Source: an uncultured Bacilli bacterium (lineage in GTDB: Bacteria > Bacillota_I > Bacilli_A > RF39 > UBA660). From it: a stretch of DNA of 34,265 bases. Below, piece after piece: positions 1 through 8,951 of the stretch (its first letter is position 1; each line of letters begins with the position of its first letter). The stretch lies in contig CANQQX010000013.1 in the NCBI GenBank assembly GCA_947626115.1, positions 1-34,265 on the forward strand. Reading direction: 5' to 3'. Below the pieces are notes generated by a model, which was not told the DNA's origin, ran no database searches, and worked only from the letters and a program-made list of their open reading frames with translations. A program made the position numbers and the translations under genes.

Positions 1-5
1 AAAAT

Positions 6-59
6 GAATAGAAAAACTTTTAATTCATTTAAAAAGAATAGAATTAAATTTTTCTATTC
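6..59. terminator. Imperfect palindrome/hairpin downstream of murC
   Basis: GAATAGAAAAA(6-16)...TTTTTCTATTC(49-59) with inner TTTAATTC(19-26)/GAATTAAA(41-48), 2-nt bulge. Confidence 0.5.
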
Positions 60-89
60 TTAAGTTAATAACATTGGAAAATAACCTAC

Positions 90-1460
90 TTATTTTTTTG
101 CTAATAAATTTATGCCAACTTCATTAACTGGACCAGCCCCAATGGTAATGACTAAGTCATTATCTTGTAAGTTTTCTTTTAAATATTCAACTATTTTATT
201 AAAACTATCAATGTATCTAACATTGGGATTTTCTTTTTTAATTAAATCAACTAAATCACTTTCTTTAACATTATAAATATTTATTTCTCTAGCTGGATAG
301 ATAGGGGCAATTATAATATTATCAAAATTTTTTAAGACACCTGCAAATTCTTCTAAATGTTCTTTAGTTCGAGAATATGTATGTGATTGGAATATAGCCC
401 AATTTTGATGACATTTAATATTTTTAGCTGAATTAAAGGTAGATTTAATTTCCGTTGGATGGTGAGCATAATCATCATATACTAATATATTATCTTTATA
501 AGTACCTAAAAGTTCAAATCTTCTTTCGACGCCCTTATATTCATTAATACCTTTTATAATAGATTCTTTACTTATATTATAAAAAATACATATAGCAGTA
601 GTAGCTAGGGCATTATAAATATTATGATTGCCTAATATATTTAAATGGAGTGATAGATATAATTCATTATTATAATAAATATCAAACATAGGATGACCTA
701 AATCATCATAAGTAATATTTTTAGCTACTAGATTAGCATCGGTATTATTAATACCATAAGTTAAAACATTTATATTATTTGGATAATTTAAACTCATCGT
801 ATTTTCATCATCACTATTTAAGACAAGTAGACCATTATCAGGTAAAAGATGAGCATATTTCGTAAATGATTTTTTAACATTATCCATATTTTTAAAATAA
901 TCTAAGTGATCATCATCAATATTTAAGATTACTTCACTAGTAGGATAGAAAGATAAAAATGAATCAACATATTCACAGGCTTCCATAATAAAATATTTAT
1001 TACCACCGACAAAATAGTTAGAATTTATTTTCGGGAGTATGGCACCGATTTGAATAGTGGGATTTTGATCATCTTCTAAAAAACAAGATGAAATCATACC
1101 AGTTGTAGTAGATTTACCATGCGTACCAGAAATACAAATAACATTTTCATAGTCTTTGGTAATTAAGCCTAAAAATTTAGCGCGTTCATACATTTCTTTG
1201 TTTAACTCTTTAGCTCTTTTTACCTCCGGATGTTCGGGACTAATCGCTGCTGTATAAACAATAATATCTGCTTCATCTACTAAAGTAGGATCTTCGCCAA
1301 TTACGACATTTATTCCTTTTTCTTTAAGCATTTGCACATTTTTAGAGTTTGATGCATCACTACCTGTAATAACATTGCCTTTTTCATGCATAATCTCGGC
1401 AATACCACTCATTGATATTCCACCAATACCAATCATATGAATTTTTTTATCTTTAAACAT
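90..1460 (-). CDS. murC: UDP-N-acetylmuramate--L-alanine ligase
   Basis: 456 aa; N-terminal IHMIGIGGISMSGIAEI, ATP-binding ISGTHGKSTTTGMI, DDYAHHPTEI, characteristic of MurC. Confidence 0.95.
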   Translation of the reverse strand: MFKDKKIHMIGIGGISMSGIAEIMHEKGNVITGSDASNSKNVQMLKEKGINVVIGEDPTLVDEADIIVYTAAISPEHPEVKRAKELNKEMYERAKFLGLITKDYENVICISGTHGKSTTTGMISSCFLEDDQNPTIQIGAILPKINSNYFVGGNKYFIMEACEYVDSFLSFYPTSEVILNIDDDHLDYFKNMDNVKKSFTKYAHLLPDNGLLVLNSDDENTMSLNYPNNINVLTYGINNTDANLVAKNITYDDLGHPMFDIYYNNELYLSLHLNILGNHNIYNALATTAICIFYNISKESIIKGINEYKGVERRFELLGTYKDNILVYDDYAHHPTEIKSTFNSAKNIKCHQNWAIFQSHTYSRTKEHLEEFAGVLKNFDNIIIAPIYPAREINIYNVKESDLVDLIKKENPNVRYIDSFNKIVEYLKENLQDNDLVITIGAGPVNEVGINLLAKK

Positions 1461-1760
1461 ATCTACTTCTTCTTTCTATAAATATATTATAATATGATTT
1501 AATTTTTATGACAATAAGATTAGAAAATTTGGCAAATTTTTTCTTTACATTTAATTACCTGTCAAGTATACAAAAAAATTTATTTTTTTCAATATTTTTT
1601 TACTATGCGGTACTATCTAAGTAAAAATGTTTTTTTTCTCAAAAATTTTATTTTTTTTGAAATGTTCGTTTGACAATTTGCAAAAAAATATTAAAAAAAA
1701 CATTGCTAATTTTTTCATCTTGTATGATAATTAATTTAGCGGAGGAAGGTAGTAGAAAGT

Positions 1761-4034
1761 ATGAAAGCAGAAGTAGGTAACGATTTAATCGTTGTTAAAA
1801 GAAGTGGGCAAAGAGTCCCTTTTAATGAAGCAAAAATAGCTTTGGCTATCAAAAAAGGCTTTGATAGTGTTTATGAAAACTATGATGAAAAAATAGTTAA
1901 CAAAGTTAAAGAAAAAGTTGCAAAGTATATTGAAAAAGAATATCAAGAAAGAAAAACAATTGGTATTGAAGAAATTCAAGATATTATTGAAAAAGAACTT
2001 AAAAAAACAGATGAAGCAGTTTATAAATCTTTCTCAGAATATAGAGAAAGAAGAGCAGCGTCAAGAGAAGCATTTGTTGTAAAGCAACAACATAAATTTG
2101 TTAAAGCAATTGAATCTTTAGGATTAAAATCAGCAAAAGAAGAAAACTCTAAAAGAGAAAATGCTAATGTTGACGGTGATGGCCCAATGGGTACAATGTT
2201 ACACTTTGGTTCAACTGTATCAAAAGAATTTGCGAAAGCTTATTTAATGGATGCAAAATATGCAAGAGCCCATGATGAAGGCGCTATTCATATTCACGAT
2301 TTAGATTTTCTAGCGATGGGCACAACAACTTGTAATCAAATCGATTTGGAAAAATTATTCAAAAATGGTTTTTCCACTGGACATGGTTTTTTAAGAACTC
2401 CAAATGATATTATGAGTTATACAGCGCTTGCAGCCATTTGTATTCAAGCCAATCAAAATGATCAACATGGTGGACAAAGTATTCCAATGTTTGATTATTA
2501 TATGGCTCCAGGTGTTAAGAAAACATTTAAAAAGCAATTAAAACAAATGTTATATGATTACTTAGATTTAGAAGGTTTCCTTGGGGAAATAGATTTTGAT
2601 AAAGTAGTTGAGAAAATAAATGAACTTGATTCTATTGAAATACCTGTAGTAGATACCTTTAAAGAATTTATTACAAGTGAAAGATTAGAAGAGTTATTTA
2701 CTAAATCTTATGATAAAGCTTTAGCTAAAACAGACAGAATTACTTATCAAGCTATGGAAGCATTTATTCATAATTTAAATACAATGCATTCAAGAGCTGG
2801 TGCTCAAGTACCATTCTCATCAGTTAACTTTGGTACTGATACTTCACCAGAAGGCAGAATGGTTATGAAGAATTTCTTACTAGCTACAGATGCTGGTCTT
2901 GGTCAAGGTGAAACACCAATATTCCCAATTTCTATTTTCAAATTAAAAGAAGGTGTCAGTTATAACAAAGAAGATCCTAACTATGATTTATTCAAACTAG
3001 CTTGTAAAGTATCAGCAAAAAGATTATTTCCTAACTTCTCATTCTTAGATTCATCTTTTAATAAACCATATTTAAAAGAAGGAGATCCGAAGACAGAAGT
3101 TGGTTATATGGGTTGTCGTACGAGAGTTATTGGTAACATTTGCTATCCTGATAAACAAATTACCCCAGGAAGAGGAAACTTATCATTTACGACCATTAAC
3201 CTACCTAGAATTGGTATTAAACATGGTATTGCTCTAGGTGAAAGAGATAAAGCTGACATGAAAGGATTTTACGAAGAACTTGATGAAATGTTAGATTTAT
3301 GTAAAGGCCAATTATTACAAAGATTTGATATTCAATGTAGTAAAAGTGTTAATAACTTTAAATTCTTATTAGGTTCTCATGTATGGCTTGATTCCGAAAA
3401 ATTAGAACCAGGTCAAAAAATTAGAAAGATTTTAAAACATGGTACATTATCAATCGGATTTATTGGCCTTGCTGAATGTTTAAAAGCTTTAATTGGTGAA
3501 CATCATGGTGAATCAGAGAAAGCCCAAAAATTAGGTTTAGAGATTATTAAGCATATGAGAGATAAATGTGATGAGTATTCTGAAGAAATGAAATTAAACT
3601 TTACTTGTCTTGCAACACCAGCAGAAGGATTATCAGGAAGATTTGTTGGTATTGATAGATCAATTTATGGCAAGTTAAAAGGTATAACAGATCGTGAATA
3701 TTATACTAATTCATTCCACGTTCCAGTATACTATCATACAACTATTGAACATAAACTAGAAGTGGAAGGAAAATATCATAAATTAACTAATGCAGGTCAT
3801 ATATCTTATATCGAGATAGATGGTGATACTGCAAATAATGTCGAAGCATTTGAGAAAATTATTCGGATAATGCACGATAATGATATTGGTTATGGTGCCG
3901 TTAACCACCCAGTAGATCGTGATCCAGTTTGTGGTTATGTCGGTGTTATAAATAATGTATGTCCAAGATGTGGCAGACATGATTTTGAAGGGGTACCGGT
4001 TGAAACAATTAGTCATCTAGATTGTAATTGCTAA
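1761..4034 (+). CDS. nrdD: Anaerobic ribonucleoside-triphosphate reductase, catalytic body (lacks C-terminal glycyl radical motif)
   Basis: N-terminal ATP-cone (VVKRSGQRVPFNEAKI), NrdD core (HIHDLDFL, HGGQSIPMFDYYMAPG), C-terminal CPRCG; ends ...SHLDCNC without the RxxGYL motif. Confidence 0.93.
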   Translation: MKAEVGNDLIVVKRSGQRVPFNEAKIALAIKKGFDSVYENYDEKIVNKVKEKVAKYIEKEYQERKTIGIEEIQDIIEKELKKTDEAVYKSFSEYRERRAASREAFVVKQQHKFVKAIESLGLKSAKEENSKRENANVDGDGPMGTMLHFGSTVSKEFAKAYLMDAKYARAHDEGAIHIHDLDFLAMGTTTCNQIDLEKLFKNGFSTGHGFLRTPNDIMSYTALAAICIQANQNDQHGGQSIPMFDYYMAPGVKKTFKKQLKQMLYDYLDLEGFLGEIDFDKVVEKINELDSIEIPVVDTFKEFITSERLEELFTKSYDKALAKTDRITYQAMEAFIHNLNTMHSRAGAQVPFSSVNFGTDTSPEGRMVMKNFLLATDAGLGQGETPIFPISIFKLKEGVSYNKEDPNYDLFKLACKVSAKRLFPNFSFLDSSFNKPYLKEGDPKTEVGYMGCRTRVIGNICYPDKQITPGRGNLSFTTINLPRIGIKHGIALGERDKADMKGFYEELDEMLDLCKGQLLQRFDIQCSKSVNNFKFLLGSHVWLDSEKLEPGQKIRKILKHGTLSIGFIGLAECLKALIGEHHGESEKAQKLGLEIIKHMRDKCDEYSEEMKLNFTCLATPAEGLSGRFVGIDRSIYGKLKGITDREYYTNSFHVPVYYHTTIEHKLEVEGKYHKLTNAGHISYIEIDGDTANNVEAFEKIIRIMHDNDIGYGAVNHPVDRDPVCGYVGVINNVCPRCGRHDFEGVPVETISHLDCNC

Positions 4035-4059
4035 AATAAGATAAGGAGGAGGAAATATT

Positions 4060-4233
4060 ATGGAAGCAGTTAAAAAAGTAAAAATGGTTGGTGAAGGAGT
4101 TGGATTTGAAAGAATCCGTCGTATTACAGGTTATCTAGTTGGTACAACAGAAAGATTTAATAATGCTAAAAAAGCTGAAGAAAAAGATCGTGTTAAACAT
4201 ACACTAAGCGAAAAAGTTAATCATACAGCATAG
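4060..4233 (+). CDS. Small protein carrying the NrdD-type glycyl radical motif (57 aa); not in supplied ORF track
   Basis: MEAVKKVKMVGEGVGFERIRRITGYLVGTTERFNNAKKAEEKDRVKHTLSEKVNHTA; own SD AAGGAGGAGG; GYL..RFN..K..E..RVKH matches the C-terminal segment of full-length NrdD. Confidence 0.85.
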   Translation: MEAVKKVKMVGEGVGFERIRRITGYLVGTTERFNNAKKAEEKDRVKHTLSEKVNHTA

Positions 4234-4244
4234 TTGGTGTTAAA

Positions 4245-4799
4245 ATGACAATTAGACTCGCAGCACCACTTCAAAGTGATAGTGTTGTCGATGGCTTTGG
4301 CATAAGGACAGTTATATGGACACAAGGTTGTTCTCATGATTGTCCTTTTTGTCAAAATCCCCAAACACATGATTTTGAAGGTGGAGAAGAAGTAGACGTT
4401 AAAGACGTTCTAACAGAACTTGATAATTTACGCAACCAAGAAGGAATTACTTTAAGTGGAGGAGATCCTCTATTTCAAATTGAACCTGTGGTAGAAATTG
4501 CGAAACATGCCAAAGAAATTGGCTTAAATGTTTGGTGTTATACCGGATTTACTTATGAAAAAGTATTAGAAATGGGAAAAAAGAATCCGAAATATTTAGA
4601 GCTTTTAAATTATTTAGATGTTTTAGTTGATGGTAGATTTGAAATTGCTAAAAAAGATTTAAATCTTTTATTTAGGGGATCAAGTAATCAAAGACTTATC
4701 AATGTACCAGAAACTTTAAAACAAAATAAAATAGTCATAATACCAGAAAGTGATGGTATTATTGATAGTTTTAAAAATAAAAATAAATTATATATATAA
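4245..4799 (+). CDS. nrdG: Anaerobic ribonucleotide reductase-activating protein (radical SAM)
   Basis: CSHDCPFC (CxxxCxxC), TLSGGDPLFQ; adjacent to nrdD. Confidence 0.93.
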   Translation: MTIRLAAPLQSDSVVDGFGIRTVIWTQGCSHDCPFCQNPQTHDFEGGEEVDVKDVLTELDNLRNQEGITLSGGDPLFQIEPVVEIAKHAKEIGLNVWCYTGFTYEKVLEMGKKNPKYLELLNYLDVLVDGRFEIAKKDLNLLFRGSSNQRLINVPETLKQNKIVIIPESDGIIDSFKNKNKLYI

Positions 4800-4801
4800 G
4801 T

Positions 4802-4829
4802 AATAGATGAAAAAATCTATTATTTTTTT
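4802..4829 (+). terminator. Rho-independent terminator after nrdG
   Basis: AATAGAT-gaaaaa-ATCTATT followed by T-run. Confidence 0.75.
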
Positions 4830-4937
4830 GTGATTTTGACAAGCTAAATGTAAAATTTTATTAACTAGTCATAATTTTACAAACACATCTTGAAAAATTT
4901 TACTTTTTAATGTATAATTAATTTACAAAAAAGGGGA

Positions 4938-7900
4938 GTGATTTATATGCAAAAATTAAAGAAATTAATTTATTCTTTTTGCTTTGTGTGTTTACTATTT
5001 GGTTTAATTTTTAGTGTAAATGTTTATTATAAAAAATTTGATAATCAAAATCATAATATTTTTAGTTTGGCAACATTACCATACGATGCAAATACGCATA
5101 TTTATTTATCTGATTTAGATTATCGAGACGATTCTATTGTCGAACCTGGTTATTATATAAGAAAAGATAAAAATGGAGAAGGCGGCCTTATTTCCGTTAA
5201 TACTGATGATGGTAAAAAGACTTTTATTAAAGGTGTAGCAGCCTGGGCAACATCTGACGTTATTTATGATTTAACTGATTTAGACTATGATTATTTTGTA
5301 TCTTATGTTGGTGTTGATTCAACTCAAACAAGTGATTACTATAATAGTGGAGTAAGATTTACTATTTATACATCTATAAATGGTACAGATTGGGATACAG
5401 TTTATACATCTGGTATTAAAAAAGGTAAAGACATTGCTGAAAAAGTAACAATTGATTTAAAAAAAGATGGTATTAAAGCCAATTATTTAAGATTATATGC
5501 TTATGAAAATGGTGATTCTTGGTATAGTCAATGGCATGATGATGCCGTTTATGCTGATGCTAAATTAATAAAAAAAGATTATGAAGATAAATTTGTTACA
5601 TCAAATATTATTAAAACAATTAATGGCTATAATGAAGAATTAAATAGTTATAAAGATGAAATAAAAAGTGGCAATTTTACTCATTTAGAAGACTATGAAA
5701 CAACACTTCTAAAAAAAGAATTTGTTAAAAGAGCTGATTATGATATTTTACAAGCTTTAATTAATTATAGTAAAGATTATGAAAATATCATTAAATGGTT
5801 ATTTAGTGATAAAGAAGCTTTAGAATTATATATTCTAGGAGGAGAAGCTGATGGTAATTATGGTACTAGTTTAAAAGTATTAAATGAATTATATACTAAG
5901 TATCATGATGATTTTAATGATCTTGAAAATGGTAAATTATATAAAGAAATGGCTATTACTTTATCATTAACTCATTCAACTAGTGTTGGTTTATGGGTAA
6001 GTGGTGCCCCAGAAGATCCAGATGATCCAAATGGTTCTAATGCCGTAAAAAGATATGAAATTTATAAAGATTTATATCTAAATAATAGATTAGATAATAA
6101 TATTTTTAAAGATTTAACGGTAGAAGAAATGCGTTATGTCATGAATAATGTTATTGATGATGAAGAAATTAAATGGTTAAATGATTATACCAATAAAAAT
6201 GATAAAGACAAAGTCGGTACAAAAACATTGTCACAACCAAATTCAGCTAAGAATCCATATACATATATAAATTATACATTTGATTATGATTATAATAAAG
6301 ATAAGTATTATGATGATGCGCAAAAAGATTATTGGGATGCTAAAGTTCATAATAATTCTGAAAATTTAGTAAGTTATGGTTTTAAAAATTATAATCTTAC
6401 CTATAAAACAGGTTATCCAAAATTATGGATAGTCTTTGAAGAAGGTTCAGTTTGTGGTGGTTTATCAAAAACTGGTTCTAATATTCAAGGTGTTTATGGT
6501 GTGCCATCATCTGTAATATCACAACCTGGTCATGCCGCTTACATTTATATGTATAAAAATGCGCAAGGTGAAAAATTATGGACAATGTATAACGATGTTT
6601 CTGGTTGGGGTCAATCAGGAAAAACAGAAAAACTATCGGTAAGAATGCCTAATGGTTGGGGTAGTGGTAGCTATGCTGGCAGTTATCCGGTTACTTATAT
6701 TCTTTTAAGTCAATCAGCTTTAAATGAATATGATAAGTATAAAGAAGCTGAAGAAATAATGATGACTACTGATTTCTTTCTAAATGATTACACTACTTTA
6801 ACAACCATTTATAATAAAGCAATAGAAGTAGAACCAATTAATTTAGATGCTTATCTTGGTTTAATTGATACTTATAAGAAAATGAATGCAAGTGATACAG
6901 AATACCAAGCATTAGCGGAAAAAATAATGATAAACTTAAAATATTATCCATTACCAATGAACGATTTATTAAATTTAATCATAAATAATGTTAAAAATGA
7001 TGAAATAAAAACAGATTTAATTAATAAAAGAACAAATTTATTAATAGCAGATAAAAGCTTAAATCAAAGTAATGTAAAAGATTACAATCAAATTCAAGCA
7101 GTAAACCAAGTAGCAACATACCTTTTACAAGAAAATAAACCTTTAGCTAAATTCTCATTTGAAGATAAAACTATTACTTTGAATAAAGACTATTTAACTA
7201 ATCCGGTATGGCAATATAGTGTTGATAGTAATAATTTTAGTAAGGAAGTATCTGGACTTACTTATACACTTTCAGATGAAGAAGTAGATAAAATTCATGA
7301 AGAAACTGAAATATTAATTAAAATTAAGGGACAAAATAATGTTATTTATGAAATACCAATTGAAAAACCAATTATTCCACCAGAACTAAATTATAGTGAT
7401 ATTGATAATACCATTAATACCCAAGTAAGTGGCAAAGGTTATAGTGCAGATGCTCTAGAGTATCGTCTTGAAGGTAATACTGATTGGCAAAAATTGAGTG
7501 ATGGTTATGATTTTTCTGGTAATAAAAATGTGGAAATTAGAATTGGCCGTCACGGCGAATATGTCGCAAGTGATTCAGTAATCTTTAACTTTACCGCTAT
7601 TGGTGAAAGTGATAAATATTTATATGTTACTGATTTAGGCATTAAAGATTTTTCTTCAGAATATACAAAAACGGAAGATAATAGTGCTGCTAACGTCTTA
7701 GACAATAATAATGATACTTTATGGCATACAAGTTGGGATGGCTCTGATCATGATCGTTATATTACTTTAGAAGTTAAAGGAGATCCAGTTTATGTAACAG
7801 CACTAGAATATGTACCAAGACAAGGAGCAACTAATGGTATAGTTACTAAAGCCGAAGTTTCAACAAGTATGGATGGAGTTAATTATACTAAAGTAGAAAC

Positions 7901-8663
7901 TACAACTGACTTAGAATGGGATGCTAACAACAGAAGTAAATATGCGATATTTACAGAACCGGTTAAAGCCAAATATGTTAGATTACAAGCTTTAGAAAAT
8001 GCTGGTGATGGTCGTTCATTTATGAGTGCAGCGGAAATTAGATTATTTGAAGATTCAACTGCTAGAGTTATGCCAACTGCGGAAATAGAATATAGTATAA
8101 AGACAGAAACTACTGGTAGTGTAGTAGCGAAATTAGTAAATAAAAATAAAGATTTTACTATTACCAACAATAATGGTAAAGATACTTATACATTTACTAA
8201 GAATGGTTCATTTACTTTTACTTTTGTTGATGAATATGGTAATAAGGGTAGTGCTACTGCAACTGTTACTTGGATAAAAGAAGAAAGCAAAAATAATAAT
8301 ACTAATAGTAGTACTAATAGTGAATCTAATGTAGCAGATACTAATTTAAGTACAGGTGATGGTAGTAAGACAACTAGTACAACAACAAATAAAACTACTA
8401 ATAAGAATAATAGTAGTTCTAATAGTAATGATAGTGATACAACAGTAGATGAAAATGTTGTAGAAGAAAATACCGAAACAACAAATAATAATACAGAAAC
8501 TAATGATAAGCAAAATGTAACTAACCAAGATATTAATGAAAGTAGTACTACAACTGAAAGTAATAACAATTTGGTTAGAAATACTATTATCATTGTAGTA
8601 GGTATAGGTATTTTAGGAGCTTCTATCTTTGCTATTAAGTCATTCTATAATAATCGTGATTAA
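4938..8663 (+). CDS. Large surface-anchored protein: NPCBM-like domain, Cys/His-containing middle domain, F5/8 type C (discoidin) domain, low-complexity stalk, C-terminal TM
   Basis: 1241 aa; N-terminal TM/signal; GVAAWATSDVIYDL...VRFTIYTSINGTDW (NPCBM-like); LDNNNDTLWHTSWDGSDHDRYITLEV (discoidin-like); S/T/N/E-rich stalk then hydrophobic C-terminus. Probable start is the internal ATG at about 4947. Confidence 0.75.
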   Translation: MIYMQKLKKLIYSFCFVCLLFGLIFSVNVYYKKFDNQNHNIFSLATLPYDANTHIYLSDLDYRDDSIVEPGYYIRKDKNGEGGLISVNTDDGKKTFIKGVAAWATSDVIYDLTDLDYDYFVSYVGVDSTQTSDYYNSGVRFTIYTSINGTDWDTVYTSGIKKGKDIAEKVTIDLKKDGIKANYLRLYAYENGDSWYSQWHDDAVYADAKLIKKDYEDKFVTSNIIKTINGYNEELNSYKDEIKSGNFTHLEDYETTLLKKEFVKRADYDILQALINYSKDYENIIKWLFSDKEALELYILGGEADGNYGTSLKVLNELYTKYHDDFNDLENGKLYKEMAITLSLTHSTSVGLWVSGAPEDPDDPNGSNAVKRYEIYKDLYLNNRLDNNIFKDLTVEEMRYVMNNVIDDEEIKWLNDYTNKNDKDKVGTKTLSQPNSAKNPYTYINYTFDYDYNKDKYYDDAQKDYWDAKVHNNSENLVSYGFKNYNLTYKTGYPKLWIVFEEGSVCGGLSKTGSNIQGVYGVPSSVISQPGHAAYIYMYKNAQGEKLWTMYNDVSGWGQSGKTEKLSVRMPNGWGSGSYAGSYPVTYILLSQSALNEYDKYKEAEEIMMTTDFFLNDYTTLTTIYNKAIEVEPINLDAYLGLIDTYKKMNASDTEYQALAEKIMINLKYYPLPMNDLLNLIINNVKNDEIKTDLINKRTNLLIADKSLNQSNVKDYNQIQAVNQVATYLLQENKPLAKFSFEDKTITLNKDYLTNPVWQYSVDSNNFSKEVSGLTYTLSDEEVDKIHEETEILIKIKGQNNVIYEIPIEKPIIPPELNYSDIDNTINTQVSGKGYSADALEYRLEGNTDWQKLSDGYDFSGNKNVEIRIGRHGEYVASDSVIFNFTAIGESDKYLYVTDLGIKDFSSEYTKTEDNSAANVLDNNNDTLWHTSWDGSDHDRYITLEVKGDPVYVTALEYVPRQGATNGIVTKAEVSTSMDGVNYTKVETTTDLEWDANNRSKYAIFTEPVKAKYVRLQALENAGDGRSFMSAAEIRLFEDSTARVMPTAEIEYSIKTETTGSVVAKLVNKNKDFTITNNNGKDTYTFTKNGSFTFTFVDEYGNKGSATATVTWIKEESKNNNTNSSTNSESNVADTNLSTGDGSKTTSTTTNKTTNKNNSSSNSNDSDTTVDENVVEENTETTNNNTETNDKQNVTNQDINESSTTTESNNNLVRNTIIIVVGIGILGASIFAIKSFYNNRD

Positions 8664-8739
8664 AAAAATTAGTTTGACTTATAAATAAATTTTGCATATA
8701 ATTAGTATTGTAATTTAAAAACGAATGCAAGACACGTAA

Positions 8740-8935
8740 ATTAAACTTATTTTAAAGAGAGTTAGTGGATGGTGTAAACTAATAAAAGACGTTTAATTTA
8801 TATCACTTGCTAGTTGGTTATTGGAAATATGAGTATAATAACCCGTCGATGGCGTTAACATTATTTGAGATGATAAAATTCATAAATTAAGGTGGTACCA
8901 CGGTAATGCGTCCTTATGTTTATGAATTTTTTTAT
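8740..8935 (+). ncRNA. T-box leader upstream of ileS, specifier probably ATC (Ile)
   Basis: AAGGTGGTACCACG T-box sequence at about 8889-8902; stem-I features AGAGAGTTAGTGGATGGTGTAAACT; ATC-ACTTGC at 8802-8810; terminator ATTCATAAA/TTTATGAAT + T-run. 5' boundary approximate. Confidence 0.92.
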
Positions 8936-8951
8936 TTAGGAAGGTGAGTTT

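Noticed and set aside
3783-4016. 77-aa antisense ORF over the nrdD 3' end, and 64-aa ORF over the 5' end (1785-1979)
   Set aside because: Shadow ORFs inside a well-supported gene; no SD or domain evidence.
4034-4060. NrdD split as a sequencing frameshift or programmed frameshift
   Set aside because: The body ends with its own stop after an unrelated tail, and the 57-aa ORF has its own ATG and a strong SD 25 nt downstream; no slippery site joins the frames.
8186-8593. Antisense ORFs (135 aa, 60 aa, 95 aa) over the 3' end of the large surface protein
   Set aside because: They mirror the T/N/S-rich low-complexity stalk on the sense strand; hydrophobic Leu/Val-rich translation is an artefact of the repetitive codons.
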